Assembly (NCBI GenBank): GCA_964511945.1
Contig: CAZEHO010000028.1
Location: 1 to 38,953 of the forward strand
Source: CAZEHO01 sp964511945
Lineage (GTDB): Bacteria; Actinomycetota; Acidimicrobiia; Spongiisociales; UBA11373
DNA length: 38,953 bases
Reading direction: 5' to 3'
The notes beneath the pieces were generated by a model. That model ran no database searches and had not been told where the DNA came from. It was given only the letters and a program-made list of their open reading frames with translations. Below are positions 31,581 to 38,953 of the stretch, piece by piece; positions within the stretch are counted from its first letter, which is position 1; the number at the start of each line of letters is the position of its first letter. The translations under genes and the position numbers were made by a program.

Positions 31581-31629
31581 GGTCGGGAAACGCTTCGCGG
31601 TTCCCTGGGAGTTGCTCCGCAACTCCAGG
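31581..31629. repeat. Dispersed double-hairpin element, copy 1
   Basis: A 49-base block beginning GGTCGGG and ending AACTCCAGG. It holds two short hairpins, AACGCTTCGCGGTT-like and GAGTTGCTCCGCAACTC (7-base stem, TCC loop). A near-identical copy lies at 38807-38854. The block sits in the spacer between ridA and erpA. Confidence 0.8.
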
Positions 31630-31673
31630 CCCAACGAGGCAAGGCCAGACCCTTGTGTCTACCCCCATCCGCC

Positions 31674-31690
31674 CGACGGCTCCGCCGTCG
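31674..31690. repeat. Hairpin CGACGGC-TCC-GCCGTCG
   Basis: A perfect 7-base stem with a TCC loop, the same size and loop as the second hairpin of the nearby dispersed element. It lies 25 bases after the erpA stop and may act as a terminator for that minus-strand gene. Confidence 0.4.
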
Positions 31691-31714
31691 AGCACCAGGT
31701 TGCGTGAAGCAGCC

Positions 31715-32074
31715 CTAGCTGAAGCTCTTGCCGCAGCCGCAGCTGCGGGATTCGTTCGGGTTCTTGATGTGGAACCCGGCACCCTGCAGTCCGTCGCGGT
31801 AGTCGATCTCCGCACCGGCGAGCATCGTGATGCTCTGAGGATCGACCGCAAGCTTCACATCTCCGTACTCCCAGACATGATCGGTGTCGTCGACCTTGCC
31901 GTCGAAGAACATCTCGTAGGAGAACCCGGAACACCCCCCGGGGCGCACGCCGAGGCGCAGCACCAGGCCTTCTTCACCCTCGCGCTCAAGCAGCTCGGCG
32001 ACCTTCCCTGCGGCATCTGCCGTCATGGTCACCGTGGGCTCGGCGGAACGAGGCGTGATTGAGATGGACTGCAT
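31715..32074 (-). CDS. erpA: A-type iron-sulfur carrier (HesB/IscA/ErpA)
   Basis: A 119-aa iron-sulfur cluster carrier. The three cluster-binding cysteines are present: GGCSGFSY near residue 48 and CGCG near the C-terminus. Other features are VTMTADAAGKVAELL and DGLQGAGFHIKNPNES. The first 15 residues extend beyond the usual start, but ATG at 32074 has AGGAG upstream, seven bases away. It is divergent from mrp, another cluster-assembly gene, across a 125-base spacer. Confidence 0.93.
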   Translation of the reverse strand: MQSISITPRSAEPTVTMTADAAGKVAELLEREGEEGLVLRLGVRPGGCSGFSYEMFFDGKVDDTDHVWEYGDVKLAVDPQSITMLAGAEIDYRDGLQGAGFHIKNPNESRSCGCGKSFS

Positions 32075-32105
32075 GGAGTGCTCCTGGTCCGCGATAGGAG
32101 GCGGG

Positions 32106-32111
32106 AGTATA
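32106..32111 (-). promoter_or_regulatory. Likely -10 box of erpA
   Basis: TATACT on the minus strand, 31 bases before the erpA ATG, giving a leader of about 25 bases that contains the AGGAG ribosome site. On the opposite strand TTGCAG and CATAGT, 16 bases apart, might drive mrp. There is no clear -35 box for erpA. Confidence 0.4.
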
Positions 32112-32199
32112 GGGTCGGGCGTCGTCCAATTGCAGCAGTTTCTCTTACCGACATAGTGGTTATTACGGTCGGGTCCGAGCAGCAGAAGAGCACCGCCTG

Positions 32200-33345
32200 A
32201 TGAGCACGATCGAAGACATCCGCTCCGCCCTCCGGGGCGTCGTCGACCCCGAACTCGGGGCCGATCTCGTCGAGCTCGGCATGATCGGTGAGGTGGAGCT
32301 CCATGGCGGCGTGGCCACCATCCCGGTGGCTCTGACCATCGCCGCGTGCCCGATACGCGATCAGATCGAAGGTGACGTCGTGCGCAAGGTCACCGCACTT
32401 CCCGGTGTTGACGACGTGCATGTGCGGGTCACCACGATGACATCGGCCCAGCGGTCAGAGCTGATGTCGGTTGCGCGGTTCAAGGCCCGCGAACAGGCAG
32501 AGCCGACGATGGTGAACCCGCTCACCAGAGTCATCGCCGTCGGGAGCGGCAAAGGTGGCGTGGGGAAATCGTCGCTCAGCGTCAACCTCGCCGTCGCCCT
32601 GACCGGAGCCGGATTCCGGGTAGGCCTGCTGGATGCAGACATCTGGGGGTTCTCGGTGCCGCGAATGCTGGGTGCCGGCGGGGAGCGGCTGGAGGCCGGA
32701 GACGACCGCAAGATCGTCCCGATCGAGGCCGGCGGCATCCAATTGGTGTCGACCGGTCTCATGCTCGAGGACGAAGACAAGGCCCTGATGTGGCGGGGGC
32801 TGATGCTGTCGAAGGCGCTCGAGCAGTTCCTCAAGGACGTTGCCTGGGATCCCAAACTCGACTACCTGGTCCTCGACATGCCGCCCGGAACCGGCGACAT
32901 TCAGATGGCCCTCTCCCGCCTCCTTCCCCAGGCCGAAATGGTTGTCGTCACCACGCCGCAGCGGGCGGCCCAGAAGGTGGCGGCGAGGGTCGCCGACATG
33001 GCGCGGCGTTCCTACATGCCGGTCGTCGGCGTCGTCGAGAACATGTCCGGCTTCACCACCGAGACCGGAGTCCACTACGACCTGTTCGGAACGGGCGGCG
33101 GGACCGAACTCGCCGCCGAACTGGGGGTTCCGCTCCTGGCCCAGGTGCCGCTCGATCCGTTTGTCGTGGAGGGAGGCGACGGCGGGGATCCGGTGGTCCG
33201 GGCCCATCCCGACAGCCCATCGGCCATCGCCATCAAGCAGGTTGCGGGCCGAATCGTCGAGTTGGTGCCGCCGGCCGAGGACGAAACCTGCACAGCCCGC
33301 ATCGCGGTGCTGATGGATCAGTTGGAGTCCCGGCCGGCCGGGTAG
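32200..33345 (+). CDS. mrp: Mrp/ApbC-type iron-sulfur ATPase
   Basis: A 381-aa P-loop NTPase for iron-sulfur cluster transfer. Residues 1-85 are a MIP18/DUF59 domain (VVDPELGADLVELGMI). The ATPase has the deviant Walker A GSGKGGVGKSS at about 115-125, LLDADIWGFSVPRMLG, YLVLDMPPGTGD and VVTTPQRAAQKVAARV. The CxxC cluster-binding pair of canonical Mrp/Nbp35 is missing; the matching region reads NMSGFTTETGVHYDLFG, a loss I recall from other actinobacterial Mrp proteins. ATG at 32200 gives the expected domain start. The gene is divergent from erpA. Confidence 0.92.
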   Translation: MSTIEDIRSALRGVVDPELGADLVELGMIGEVELHGGVATIPVALTIAACPIRDQIEGDVVRKVTALPGVDDVHVRVTTMTSAQRSELMSVARFKAREQAEPTMVNPLTRVIAVGSGKGGVGKSSLSVNLAVALTGAGFRVGLLDADIWGFSVPRMLGAGGERLEAGDDRKIVPIEAGGIQLVSTGLMLEDEDKALMWRGLMLSKALEQFLKDVAWDPKLDYLVLDMPPGTGDIQMALSRLLPQAEMVVVTTPQRAAQKVAARVADMARRSYMPVVGVVENMSGFTTETGVHYDLFGTGGGTELAAELGVPLLAQVPLDPFVVEGGDGGDPVVRAHPDSPSAIAIKQVAGRIVELVPPAEDETCTARIAVLMDQLESRPAG

Positions 33346-33351
33346 CCCTGG

Positions 33352-33948
33352 CTACTGGTGCTTGCCGATCTCCCAGCCCCTGGCGCCGTGCAGATCCTCT
33401 GCGACCGCAGCTGAGGCATCCTCCAATTCGGTGGCGAGTGAGTCGTTCCACCGGTTGAGGAATCCGAAGAGTGCGACCACACCCATGATCTCGACGATCT
33501 CCCCGGGTTCCCAATGGCGCTCGACCTCGCTGAACAGCTCATCGGTGACCGCGTTCGGCACCGATGCCGCCGCTGCAGCCAGATCGAGGGCGGCCCGCTC
33601 GGCGTCGGTGAACAGCTCACTGGTGCGGTACTCCCACACCTGCTCGAGACGCTCCCGCTCAGCGTCGGGCACTCGGCTCGCACCGAAGATCGCATGAGCC
33701 TGGCAGTACCGGCATCCCGAAGTCTTGCTGGCGATGTTGGCAATGAGATTCTTGAGCTCGAGTGGGACGGTCCCGGCATCGGGACCCATCACGCCCTTGC
33801 GAAGTTCGAGGAATCCCCGAAGCAGCGAGGGACGATATGCCATGGTGCGAGCACCGTTCGGTACGAAGCCGTAGACGGAGCGGTACATAGCGTCCAGGTC
33901 GGCGAACTCGGGGATCTCGGCGAGGTCGAGGGGAGGGATGCGTGGCAC
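33352..33948 (-). CDS. AhpD/carboxymuconolactone decarboxylase-like protein
   Basis: A 198-aa all-helical protein of the AhpD superfamily. The redox pair CRYCQAHA (CxxC plus histidine) is intact at about residue 80, following ELKNLIANIASKTSG. This is typical of alkylhydroperoxidase-like peroxidases rather than true carboxymuconolactone decarboxylases. EIVEIMGVVALFGFLNRWND is the second conserved helix. GTG at 33948 has GAGG upstream, and a TAGAAT box lies 26 bases before it. It converges on mrp with a six-base gap. Confidence 0.87.
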   Translation of the reverse strand: MPRIPPLDLAEIPEFADLDAMYRSVYGFVPNGARTMAYRPSLLRGFLELRKGVMGPDAGTVPLELKNLIANIASKTSGCRYCQAHAIFGASRVPDAERERLEQVWEYRTSELFTDAERAALDLAAAAASVPNAVTDELFSEVERHWEPGEIVEIMGVVALFGFLNRWNDSLATELEDASAAVAEDLHGARGWEIGKHQ

Positions 33949-33974
33949 GGGGCACCTCGGGTTGGCGGCGGGCG

Positions 33975-33980
33975 ATTCTA
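33975..33980 (-). promoter_or_regulatory. Likely -10 box of the AhpD-like gene
   Basis: TAGAAT on the minus strand, giving a leader of about 20 bases with a GAGG ribosome site before the GTG at 33948. No -35 match is evident. Confidence 0.35.
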
Positions 33981-34241
33981 CGCCGGGGTGCCCTGGTGGA
34001 ACTCAGTCAGCCACTGCTCCCCGCTCGAACCGGGACTCGGCCTGCCAGAGAGACTCCTCCAAGCCCTGCAGCAAGCCGAGATCCGGCTCTCTCCTGGTGC
34101 CCTGACCAGGAATGCCTGCCGCGTTCAGATGCGGCTCAGGACGCCTCCGGCTGTGTCCTCGTCCTTGACGCACAATCAAGTGCGCCTGCGGACTGCGTCC
34201 GTGCCGGGCGACGCCCTGAGCTCGCCCTGTACATCACCAAC

Positions 34242-34255
34242 TCCCTGGCCAGGGA
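34242..34255. terminator. Palindrome after the serine hydrolase gene
   Basis: TCCCTGGCCAGGGA is a perfect 14-base palindrome ending one base beyond the minus-strand hydrolase stop codon. With no spacer between the arms and no T-run it is a weak terminator candidate; it could instead be a protein-binding site. Confidence 0.25.
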
Positions 34256-34256
34256 A

Positions 34257-35321
34257 CTAGCGGAGGGCATCGACGATCTGTGTCATCAAGCGGAACGGGC
34301 GTCCCGGAGATGCCACCTGGTTGATCGTGCCGGCCAGGTACAGGCGGCGCCCAGGGTTCAGGAACGCGAACGATCCGGTTGCTCCCGAATGGCCTATGAG
34401 CTCGGGGGGAGCCCGGAACGGCGAAAGCACGCGGGGCAGCTTGAACCGCATCAGCCCCTGGCCGTACCGCATCGGGAAGAACACCCGGTTCCACCGCTGC
34501 CGCTCCAGCCGTCCGGGGTCGAACAGCCGCCCGCCGAAGAACCCCCGCAGGAACCCAAGGCTCTCTGCAACGGGCGCCACCAGCCCGCCCTCCGGCAACT
34601 GGTTCGACAGGAACTGCGGGATGTTCAACGCACGGTTCCTGAACCAGGCCGCAGCGATACCCCGATGCTGCGGCCGATACGGCAGGGTCGCGTGGAGTTC
34701 GAGCGGACCGAAGATCACCGAGCGATAGGTGTCGCCGAGCGGCTCTCCGGTGATGGACTCGACCACCGAGCCGAGCAACCGGTAGTTGGTGTCCGAGTAG
34801 TGCGCTTTGCGGCCATCACCGGCACCGGGGACGAATTTCGGCCTCATCGATCTCACCCGCTCGACCATCCCATCAAGATCCAGCTCGCGGTCACCGCCGC
34901 GGCGCAACTCATCGAGGAGAGCCGATCCACCGGGAAGCTTGTCCTCGAAGTAGTCGGCAATCCCCGAGGTCTGATCGAGGAGCTGGCCGATGGTGATCCG
35001 CGGACCGAAATCGACCCCGTCGACAACGTGGATGCCGCTGGTGACCGAGTCGGGGAGGTACTCGCCGATCGATGTGCCCAGGTCGAGCCGCCCCTCGTCC
35101 TCCAGGCGAAACACGACCGCGGCCGTATACATCTTGGTGATGCTGGCCAGCAGGTACGGCGTATCGACGGTCATCGCAGCACCGCCGGGCGCGGCAGTCC
35201 CCGCAGCCGCGGCCAGGTCGATCGACTGATCCCCGGAGCGCACAGCGGCCACGATGCTGTGAACGCCACCGCGCCCGACCTGCCGTCCAATGAATCTCTG
35301 GAACCCGGACTGATCCAGCAT
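34257..35321 (-). CDS. Beta-lactamase-family serine hydrolase
   Basis: A 354-aa class C-type penicillin-binding/esterase fold. Active-site motifs are SITK (SxxK, about residue 60, in YLLASITKMY), YSDTNY (YxN, about residue 175) and HSGATG near residue 318 in place of KTG. It lacks a clear signal peptide, so a cytoplasmic esterase or peptidase is as likely as a cell-wall enzyme. ATG at 35321 has GGAGG five bases upstream. The gene lies 21 bases after a second, frameshifted hydrolase of the same superfamily but is only distantly similar to it. Confidence 0.88.
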   Translation of the reverse strand: MLDQSGFQRFIGRQVGRGGVHSIVAAVRSGDQSIDLAAAAGTAAPGGAAMTVDTPYLLASITKMYTAAVVFRLEDEGRLDLGTSIGEYLPDSVTSGIHVVDGVDFGPRITIGQLLDQTSGIADYFEDKLPGGSALLDELRRGGDRELDLDGMVERVRSMRPKFVPGAGDGRKAHYSDTNYRLLGSVVESITGEPLGDTYRSVIFGPLELHATLPYRPQHRGIAAAWFRNRALNIPQFLSNQLPEGGLVAPVAESLGFLRGFFGGRLFDPGRLERQRWNRVFFPMRYGQGLMRFKLPRVLSPFRAPPELIGHSGATGSFAFLNPGRRLYLAGTINQVASPGRPFRLMTQIVDALR

Positions 35322-35342
35322 CGCGACCTCCGGGCGGGGAGC

Positions 35343-36934
35343 CTACGCGAGACGCTCGAATCGCACCCCGCGAGCCCGCGGACCGGTGACTCTGAACCCG
35401 GAGACTTCCCGATTCTGGTCTCGCTCGAAGACCACGGTGAACGACATCCCGCTGTCGGTGATCGGCCCCCAATCGTCGCTGAACGTTTCCGCAAACAGGT
35501 GCGCCAGGCCGGTGGCCGGCTCCCGGGCGCGATCGATCATGATGGTTCCGGTGTCCTCCCGCACCGTCCACAGCACCTGAAGCTCCGAACTTGAGTAGGT
35601 GCCCGCGTACTCCCTCGCCGGTGCCGGGTCGGTTCGCTCGACCCGCTCGTACTCGTACACATGGCCGCCGCTGTGCACCCGGATGCCGTTCTCGACGATC
35701 TCGACCGATGCGGTGGGTTCCTCCACAAACGTGAACCGGTGCTCGTCCAAGGGGACAAGCTCAAGCCGGAACGGCAGGAACACCACCGAGCCGTCCTCGC
35801 CGACATCGATCTCGCGCAGGTTCCCTCGCGCCGCATCGAAATACGCACCGGCCGCGGCCTTGAGATCCGGCCCAGCAATGCTCTCCGAGACCAGTGCCGT
35901 CTCATCCTCGGCGGGGTCCTCTCCAACGAAGAGTGCGGCGATCCGGGCCGGAAGCTCCCTCGCCGCCCACATGAACTGGTTGTAGAGCGCCACGACGGAG
36001 AGGCCTTCGTCCGGGAGGTGGAGCACGTAGGCGCAGTATCCGCCGTGCTGTCCGCCGTGCTCGATGCTCCGGCGGCCGCCGACCGATCGTTCGGGACCTA
36101 CCTCGAGACCTCCTCCATACCCGATCTCGCGGCCGTCATCTAGCACCCCGGGGGTGAACATCCGCTCCATGAGTTCCATACCGCCGACGTCGGCGGTATG
36201 CATATTCGCCGCCCAGCGCGCCAGATCCTCGGCGGTCGAGTAGACGTTGGTCGATCCCAGGACCGAGTCGACCAGAGGCAGATTGTGGGTCGACCCATCG
36301 TCGTCGACCCAATAGCCGAGCGCTCGACCCGGGATCACCAGATCGATGGCATCGTGAACCACGCTGTTGCTCATTCCCAGTGGTTCAAAGATCCGCTCGC
36401 GACTGAGTTCGGCGAAGCTCGCGCCACCGACTCGAGAGGCAACCTCCGCGAGCAGCACGTAGTTGCGTTGACGTACAGGAACTCCGATCCCGGGTCGTAG
36501 CTCAACTCGCGCTGGGCGGTGATGACGCGCAGGCAATCCTCCTGGGTGATCGTGTCGGTGAACCGCCAGCCGGCCAGCAATAGCAGATCCGGGTAGGTGT
36601 CGCGAAGCCCGCTTGTGTGGTGCAGCATCCGGCGCAGCGTGATGGGAACGCCGAAGTCGTGGAGTTTGGGAATGTGATCGTGGATCTCATCGTCGAGCGA
36701 CAGCAGGCCGTCGGCTTCGAGCAGCAGGATCAGGAAGGCAGTGAACTGCTTTGCGACCGACCCGGTGTTGAAGACGGTGGTGGCCGTGTTCGGGATGCCG
36801 CGCTCGAGGTCCGCCATCCCGTAGCCGGCGGAGTAGATGGTCTTGCCGTTGCGAACGACGGCCAGGGCACCGCCGGGACCTCCCTGGTCGGCGTCGAGGA
36901 GCCCGTCGATCTGTTCCGAGGTCACGGCGGGCAC
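35343..36934 (-). pseudogene. Serine hydrolase gene split by a one-base frameshift
   Basis: Two overlapping frames together make one beta-lactamase-family protein of about 530 aa. The first (from GTG 36934, AAGGAG upstream) supplies the SxxK motif GSVAKQFTAF and reaches EFLYVNA. The second resumes with NYVLLAEVASRVGG, then HGGQHGGY and a C-terminal lipocalin-like domain. At 36464-36469 the bases between the two AAC codons are one short of a codon, so a one-base deletion or sequencing error lies exactly at the YxN motif. Both halves keep normal codon use, so decay is very recent or the break is an error. Confidence 0.85.
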
Positions 36935-37119
36935 GGGACTCCTTCAGCTGGGCCCCTCACCCTGCCAAACGGGAGCGGGCCCGCCTAGGGGCGATCGCCT
37001 CATCGACGCGAGAATCACCGTAGGGCGGGGATGTTTCGACGCTCAGCGCTGTCCTCTGCAATACGAGCGGCGAAGAGAAGGCCGTGAATCGGCAGCCCAC
37101 CGATCCCGGTGACGCTCCT

Positions 37120-37650
37120 TCAAAGAACCTCGTAGTCGAACTGCACCCAGCCGTTGGGGTATGACGACGACCGCCGCAGCTTCAGCGCGACGTCGTCCTC
37201 GACGGGACCGAACAGCGAGATCCCGCTCCCGATGAGCACGGGGATCTGGGTCACGATGATCCGCTCGACCAGCCCGGCCCGAATGAATTGCTGGATCACG
37301 TCGGCGCCGTCGACGTAGAGATCTCCGAGTCCCCGTTCGGCGAGTCCCGCCGCAACTGCCGCGACGTCGCCCGACGCCGCTTCGACAACTCCCTCGAACT
37401 CTTCCGGAAGGTCGAGTTCACGGTTGGTGAGGACCACGACCGGAGTCTCTCCATAACCCCATTGACCGGTGCCGAGAACGAAGTCGAAGGTCGCCCGCCC
37501 CATCACGATGGCATCCACCGAAGCGATCAGGTCGTTGAACCCGAAGTCGTGCTCGCCGGTTTCCGGCGTCGGGATCCAGTCCAGGTTGCCGTCCTCGCGA
37601 GCGATGAACCCATCGGCCGTAGCGGCAACGAAGACGGTGGCTACCGGCAG
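37120..37650 (-). CDS. DHFR/RibD-like reductase, start uncertain
   Basis: A protein of about 176 aa with a dihydrofolate-reductase-like fold: TVFVAATADGFIAREDGNLDW, then IVMGRATFDFVLG, TPVVVLTNREL, LGDLYVDGADVIQQFI and IPVLIGSGISLFG. This matches the RibD C-terminal/YyaP-like branch, NADPH-dependent reductases of unclear substrate, rather than classical FolA. No ATG, GTG or TTG lies in frame close to the domain start. CTG at 37650 is the only plausible initiator and overlaps the M23 peptidase gene by ten bases, so translation may depend on coupling. A small sequence error is the alternative. Confidence 0.8.
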   Translation of the reverse strand: MPVATVFVAATADGFIAREDGNLDWIPTPETGEHDFGFNDLIASVDAIVMGRATFDFVLGTGQWGYGETPVVVLTNRELDLPEEFEGVVEAASGDVAAVAAGLAERGLGDLYVDGADVIQQFIRAGLVERIIVTQIPVLIGSGISLFGPVEDDVALKLRRSSSYPNGWVQFDYEVL

Positions 37651-38738
37651 AGCTTCACCATCAACTGGTACGGATTGGTGAGCGGTCCGCCGCCGGGCTG
37701 GTAGCCGAGGTGGAGGTGCGGACTCGCCGCGTTCCCGGTCTTGCCGTTGTAGCCGATCACCTGCCCGGCCCCGACCCGAACGCCGTCGGAGACCCCGGGC
37801 CCGTACCCCTGCATGTGGGCGTAGTAGTACACGTCGCCACTGTCGCCACGGAGGTAGAGGCCGATCCCGCCCAGGTAGTGCCAGTTCGGGCTCCAGATGG
37901 TGCCCGATTCGATCGCAACGAGCGGCACACCCTCCGCGGCGACGATATCGAGGCCCTTGTGCTCTCTGCCTCCGGAGCGGGGCTCGCCCCACGAATCCCG
38001 GAAAACGTGGGGACCGGCGACCGGACACACCCGGGCACCCGCGGGGATGTGCTCGCTGGTGGCATACCCGGACGCACGCGCCGCGGCCAAGCGAGCGGCG
38101 GCTTCAGCGGCAGCTTGCGCTGCGGCGATCTGGCGGCGGCGCTCCTCGGCGATGCGGATCCGTTCCGCTTCCTCGATTTGCCACTGCTCCTGCAGCGCAG
38201 AGAACTCGCTGTTGGCGACCTCGAGCTTGGCGTTGATCTGTTCAGCGAGCAGGTCGATTTCGGCGAGGACGTCGTCCTGGTCCAGGGCGATCGCAGTGAG
38301 TTCCTCCTGGAGCTCGCGGCGATCCTGCTGGAGGAACTCCAGCTCGGTGACGACATCACGATCCTCATCGACCAGCGCACTGAGATAGGCCTCCCGGGTG
38401 CTGGCATCTGTGAGGTTCTCGACCGTCATGACTGCCGGGGCGTTGCGGGTCCCGTAGTTGACGTAGAGCGCAACGGCTCGCTCCCGCGCCGCGAGTTCGG
38501 TGAGCGCGATCTGACGGTCTCGCTCCTCCATGTCGGCCTGCAGAGCGGCAACCCGTTCCTCGTACTGCCACTGCCGCACCTGGACCGCTTCGAGGGCAGC
38601 AAGCTCGGCTTCGAGCTCACTCGAGACCTCCGTCACCTCGTTCCAGGCGCGCTGAAGATCCTCCTGCGTGACCTCCGCAGCAGCAGACATCGGAATGAGC
38701 AGAACAAGGGCGACCAGCGCTGTCGCCAGCTTCCGCAC
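37641..38738 (-). CDS. Secreted coiled-coil M23 peptidase
   Basis: A 365-aa exported protein. A signal peptide (KLATALVALVLLIPMSAAA) covers residues 2-20. Long coiled-coil helices follow to about residue 225, rich in Glu/Ala/Arg. The C-terminal LytM/M23 domain has its zinc ligands in HKGLDIV and HLHLG, plus YYYAHMQGY. The architecture resembles EnvC-like murein hydrolases or their regulators, which act in the cell wall during division. Because the HxxxD and HxH ligands are intact, it may be an active endopeptidase. GTG at 38738 has GGGAGG four bases upstream. It overlaps the DHFR-like gene downstream. Confidence 0.92.
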   Translation of the reverse strand: MRKLATALVALVLLIPMSAAAEVTQEDLQRAWNEVTEVSSELEAELAALEAVQVRQWQYEERVAALQADMEERDRQIALTELAARERAVALYVNYGTRNAPAVMTVENLTDASTREAYLSALVDEDRDVVTELEFLQQDRRELQEELTAIALDQDDVLAEIDLLAEQINAKLEVANSEFSALQEQWQIEEAERIRIAEERRRQIAAAQAAAEAAARLAAARASGYATSEHIPAGARVCPVAGPHVFRDSWGEPRSGGREHKGLDIVAAEGVPLVAIESGTIWSPNWHYLGGIGLYLRGDSGDVYYYAHMQGYGPGVSDGVRVGAGQVIGYNGKTGNAASPHLHLGYQPGGGPLTNPYQLMVKLCR

Positions 38739-38806
38739 GGGACCTCCCGCCGGGGACCGCCGAGTCTATCCCGGCCACGGAGGGGGCGCAGATGCCACGG
38801 AAAGTG

Positions 38807-38854
38807 GTCGGAAACCGCTTCGCGGTTCCCGGGGAGTTGCTTCGCAACTCCAGG
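38807..38854. repeat. Dispersed double-hairpin element, copy 2
   Basis: GGTCGGAAACC to AACTCCAGG. Two adjacent hairpins with TTC loops: AACCGC/GCGGTT and GAGTTGC/GCAACTC. About 45 of 49 positions agree with the copy at 31581-31629, and differences in the second hairpin are confined to its loop, which is consistent with a conserved structure. Confidence 0.8.
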
Positions 38855-38868
38855 GTTGTCAGTTGTCA
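38855..38868. repeat. Heptamer repeat GTTGTCA x2
   Basis: Two exact 7-base units directly abutting copy 2 of the double-hairpin element and followed by the ACTGAGG array. Confidence 0.6.
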
Positions 38869-38870
38869 GA

Positions 38871-38897
38871 ACTGAGGACTGAGGACTGAGGACTGAG
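38871..38897. repeat. Heptamer array ACTGAGG x3.9
   Basis: Nearly four perfect tandem copies of ACTGAGG, ending just before the stop codon of the truncated gene at the window edge. Confidence 0.9.
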
Positions 38898-38899
38898 AC

Positions 38900-38953
38900 C
38901 TAGTTGTACTCGGTCATCAGGTTGGTGACAGTCGGCTGATGGGTGGGAGGCCT
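38900..38953 (-). CDS. C-terminal end of a gene continuing past the window
   Basis: The last 17 codons and a TAG stop of a minus-strand frame, ending TNLMTEYN. The fragment is too short to identify. It is called coding because it is open to the window edge, ends just outside the repeat array, and has the same direction as the M23 gene that follows. Confidence 0.4.
   Translation of the reverse strand, partial: RPPTHQPTVTNLMTEYN

Larger units (their letters stand above)
33949..34256. other. Gene-free spacer of 308 bases
   Basis: No frame here looks coding. It contains a -10-like TAGAAT for the AhpD-like gene (33975-33980) and three small inverted repeats: CCTGGT/ACCAGG at 34093-34110, CGCAC/GTGCG at 34169-34184, and TCCCTGG/CCAGGGA at 34242-34255. 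I see no RNA gene or mobile element. Confidence 0.6.

Noticed and set aside
33942..35594. A 550-aa plus-strand open frame
   Set aside because: It covers the spacer and the antisense strand of the serine hydrolase and shows no recognisable domain.
38855..38897. Repeats considered as a CRISPR remnant
   Set aside because: The units are 7 bases and directly adjacent, with no spacers and no cas genes nearby.

Overview
The window is high-GC DNA with actinobacterial traits: paired GSI glutamine synthetases next to a GlnR-type regulator, a long-form RmlA, many GTG starts, and several operons that appear to begin with leaderless transcripts. Class Acidimicrobiia or a relative is my best guess, but I cannot place it by sequence search. 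A run of exactly 100 N (17636-17735) marks a scaffold gap, so this is draft sequence, probably metagenomic, and single-base errors are possible.

Layout. (1) 1-1501: a TcpC-like membrane protein, probably from a conjugation module continuing to the left, preceded by a small membrane protein and an open frame carrying a kinase-like glycine loop. (2) 1502-5717: folB and a folK-folE fusion, then a chorismate mutase/prephenate dehydrogenase fusion, a FetB-like permease and a pteridine-reductase-like SDR. (3) 5820-12271: a secreted hypothetical protein, then a nitrogen-assimilation block: glnA and glnA2 (divergent), glnR, a membrane glycosyltransferase and asnA. (4) 12425-19136: a DUF333 lipoprotein, a nucleotide-sugar dehydrogenase with a GT4, a divergent pair of glycosyltransferases (one of 627 aa, one broken by the gap), and a small secreted protein. 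(5) 29406 down to 19229: one tightly packed minus-strand operon of twelve genes. In order it has ABC-2 permease, ATPase, sulfotransferase-like protein, 90-aa coiled-coil protein, methyltransferase-like protein, two GT4-like enzymes, rmlC, rmlB, rmlA, rmlD and a rhamnosyltransferase-like GT2. Neighbours overlap by 4 to 8 bases. (6) 29560-33948: ALDH7-type dehydrogenase with RidA, then erpA and mrp back to back, then an AhpD-like protein. (7) 34257-38953: two serine beta-lactamase-like hydrolases (one frameshifted), a DHFR-like reductase without a normal start codon, an M23 peptidase, and the tail of another gene.

How they fit. Regions 4 and 5 look like one surface-polysaccharide locus. The rml genes make dTDP-L-rhamnose, the dehydrogenase a UDP-HexNAc uronic acid, the glycosyltransferases assemble the chain, and Wzm/Wzt export it. 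The coiled-coil plus methyltransferase pair beside the exporter recalls the chain-terminating, length-measuring WbdD of Gram-negative ABC-dependent O-antigens; here that is only a hypothesis. Region 3 couples ammonium assimilation (GS, AsnA) to a GlnR-like regulator with a possible operator between the two glnA genes.

Intergenic DNA carries two unusual repeat classes: short tandem arrays that all have a 7-base period although their units differ, and a dispersed 48-49 base double-hairpin element present twice. No tRNA, rRNA, CRISPR, IS element or origin was recognised.
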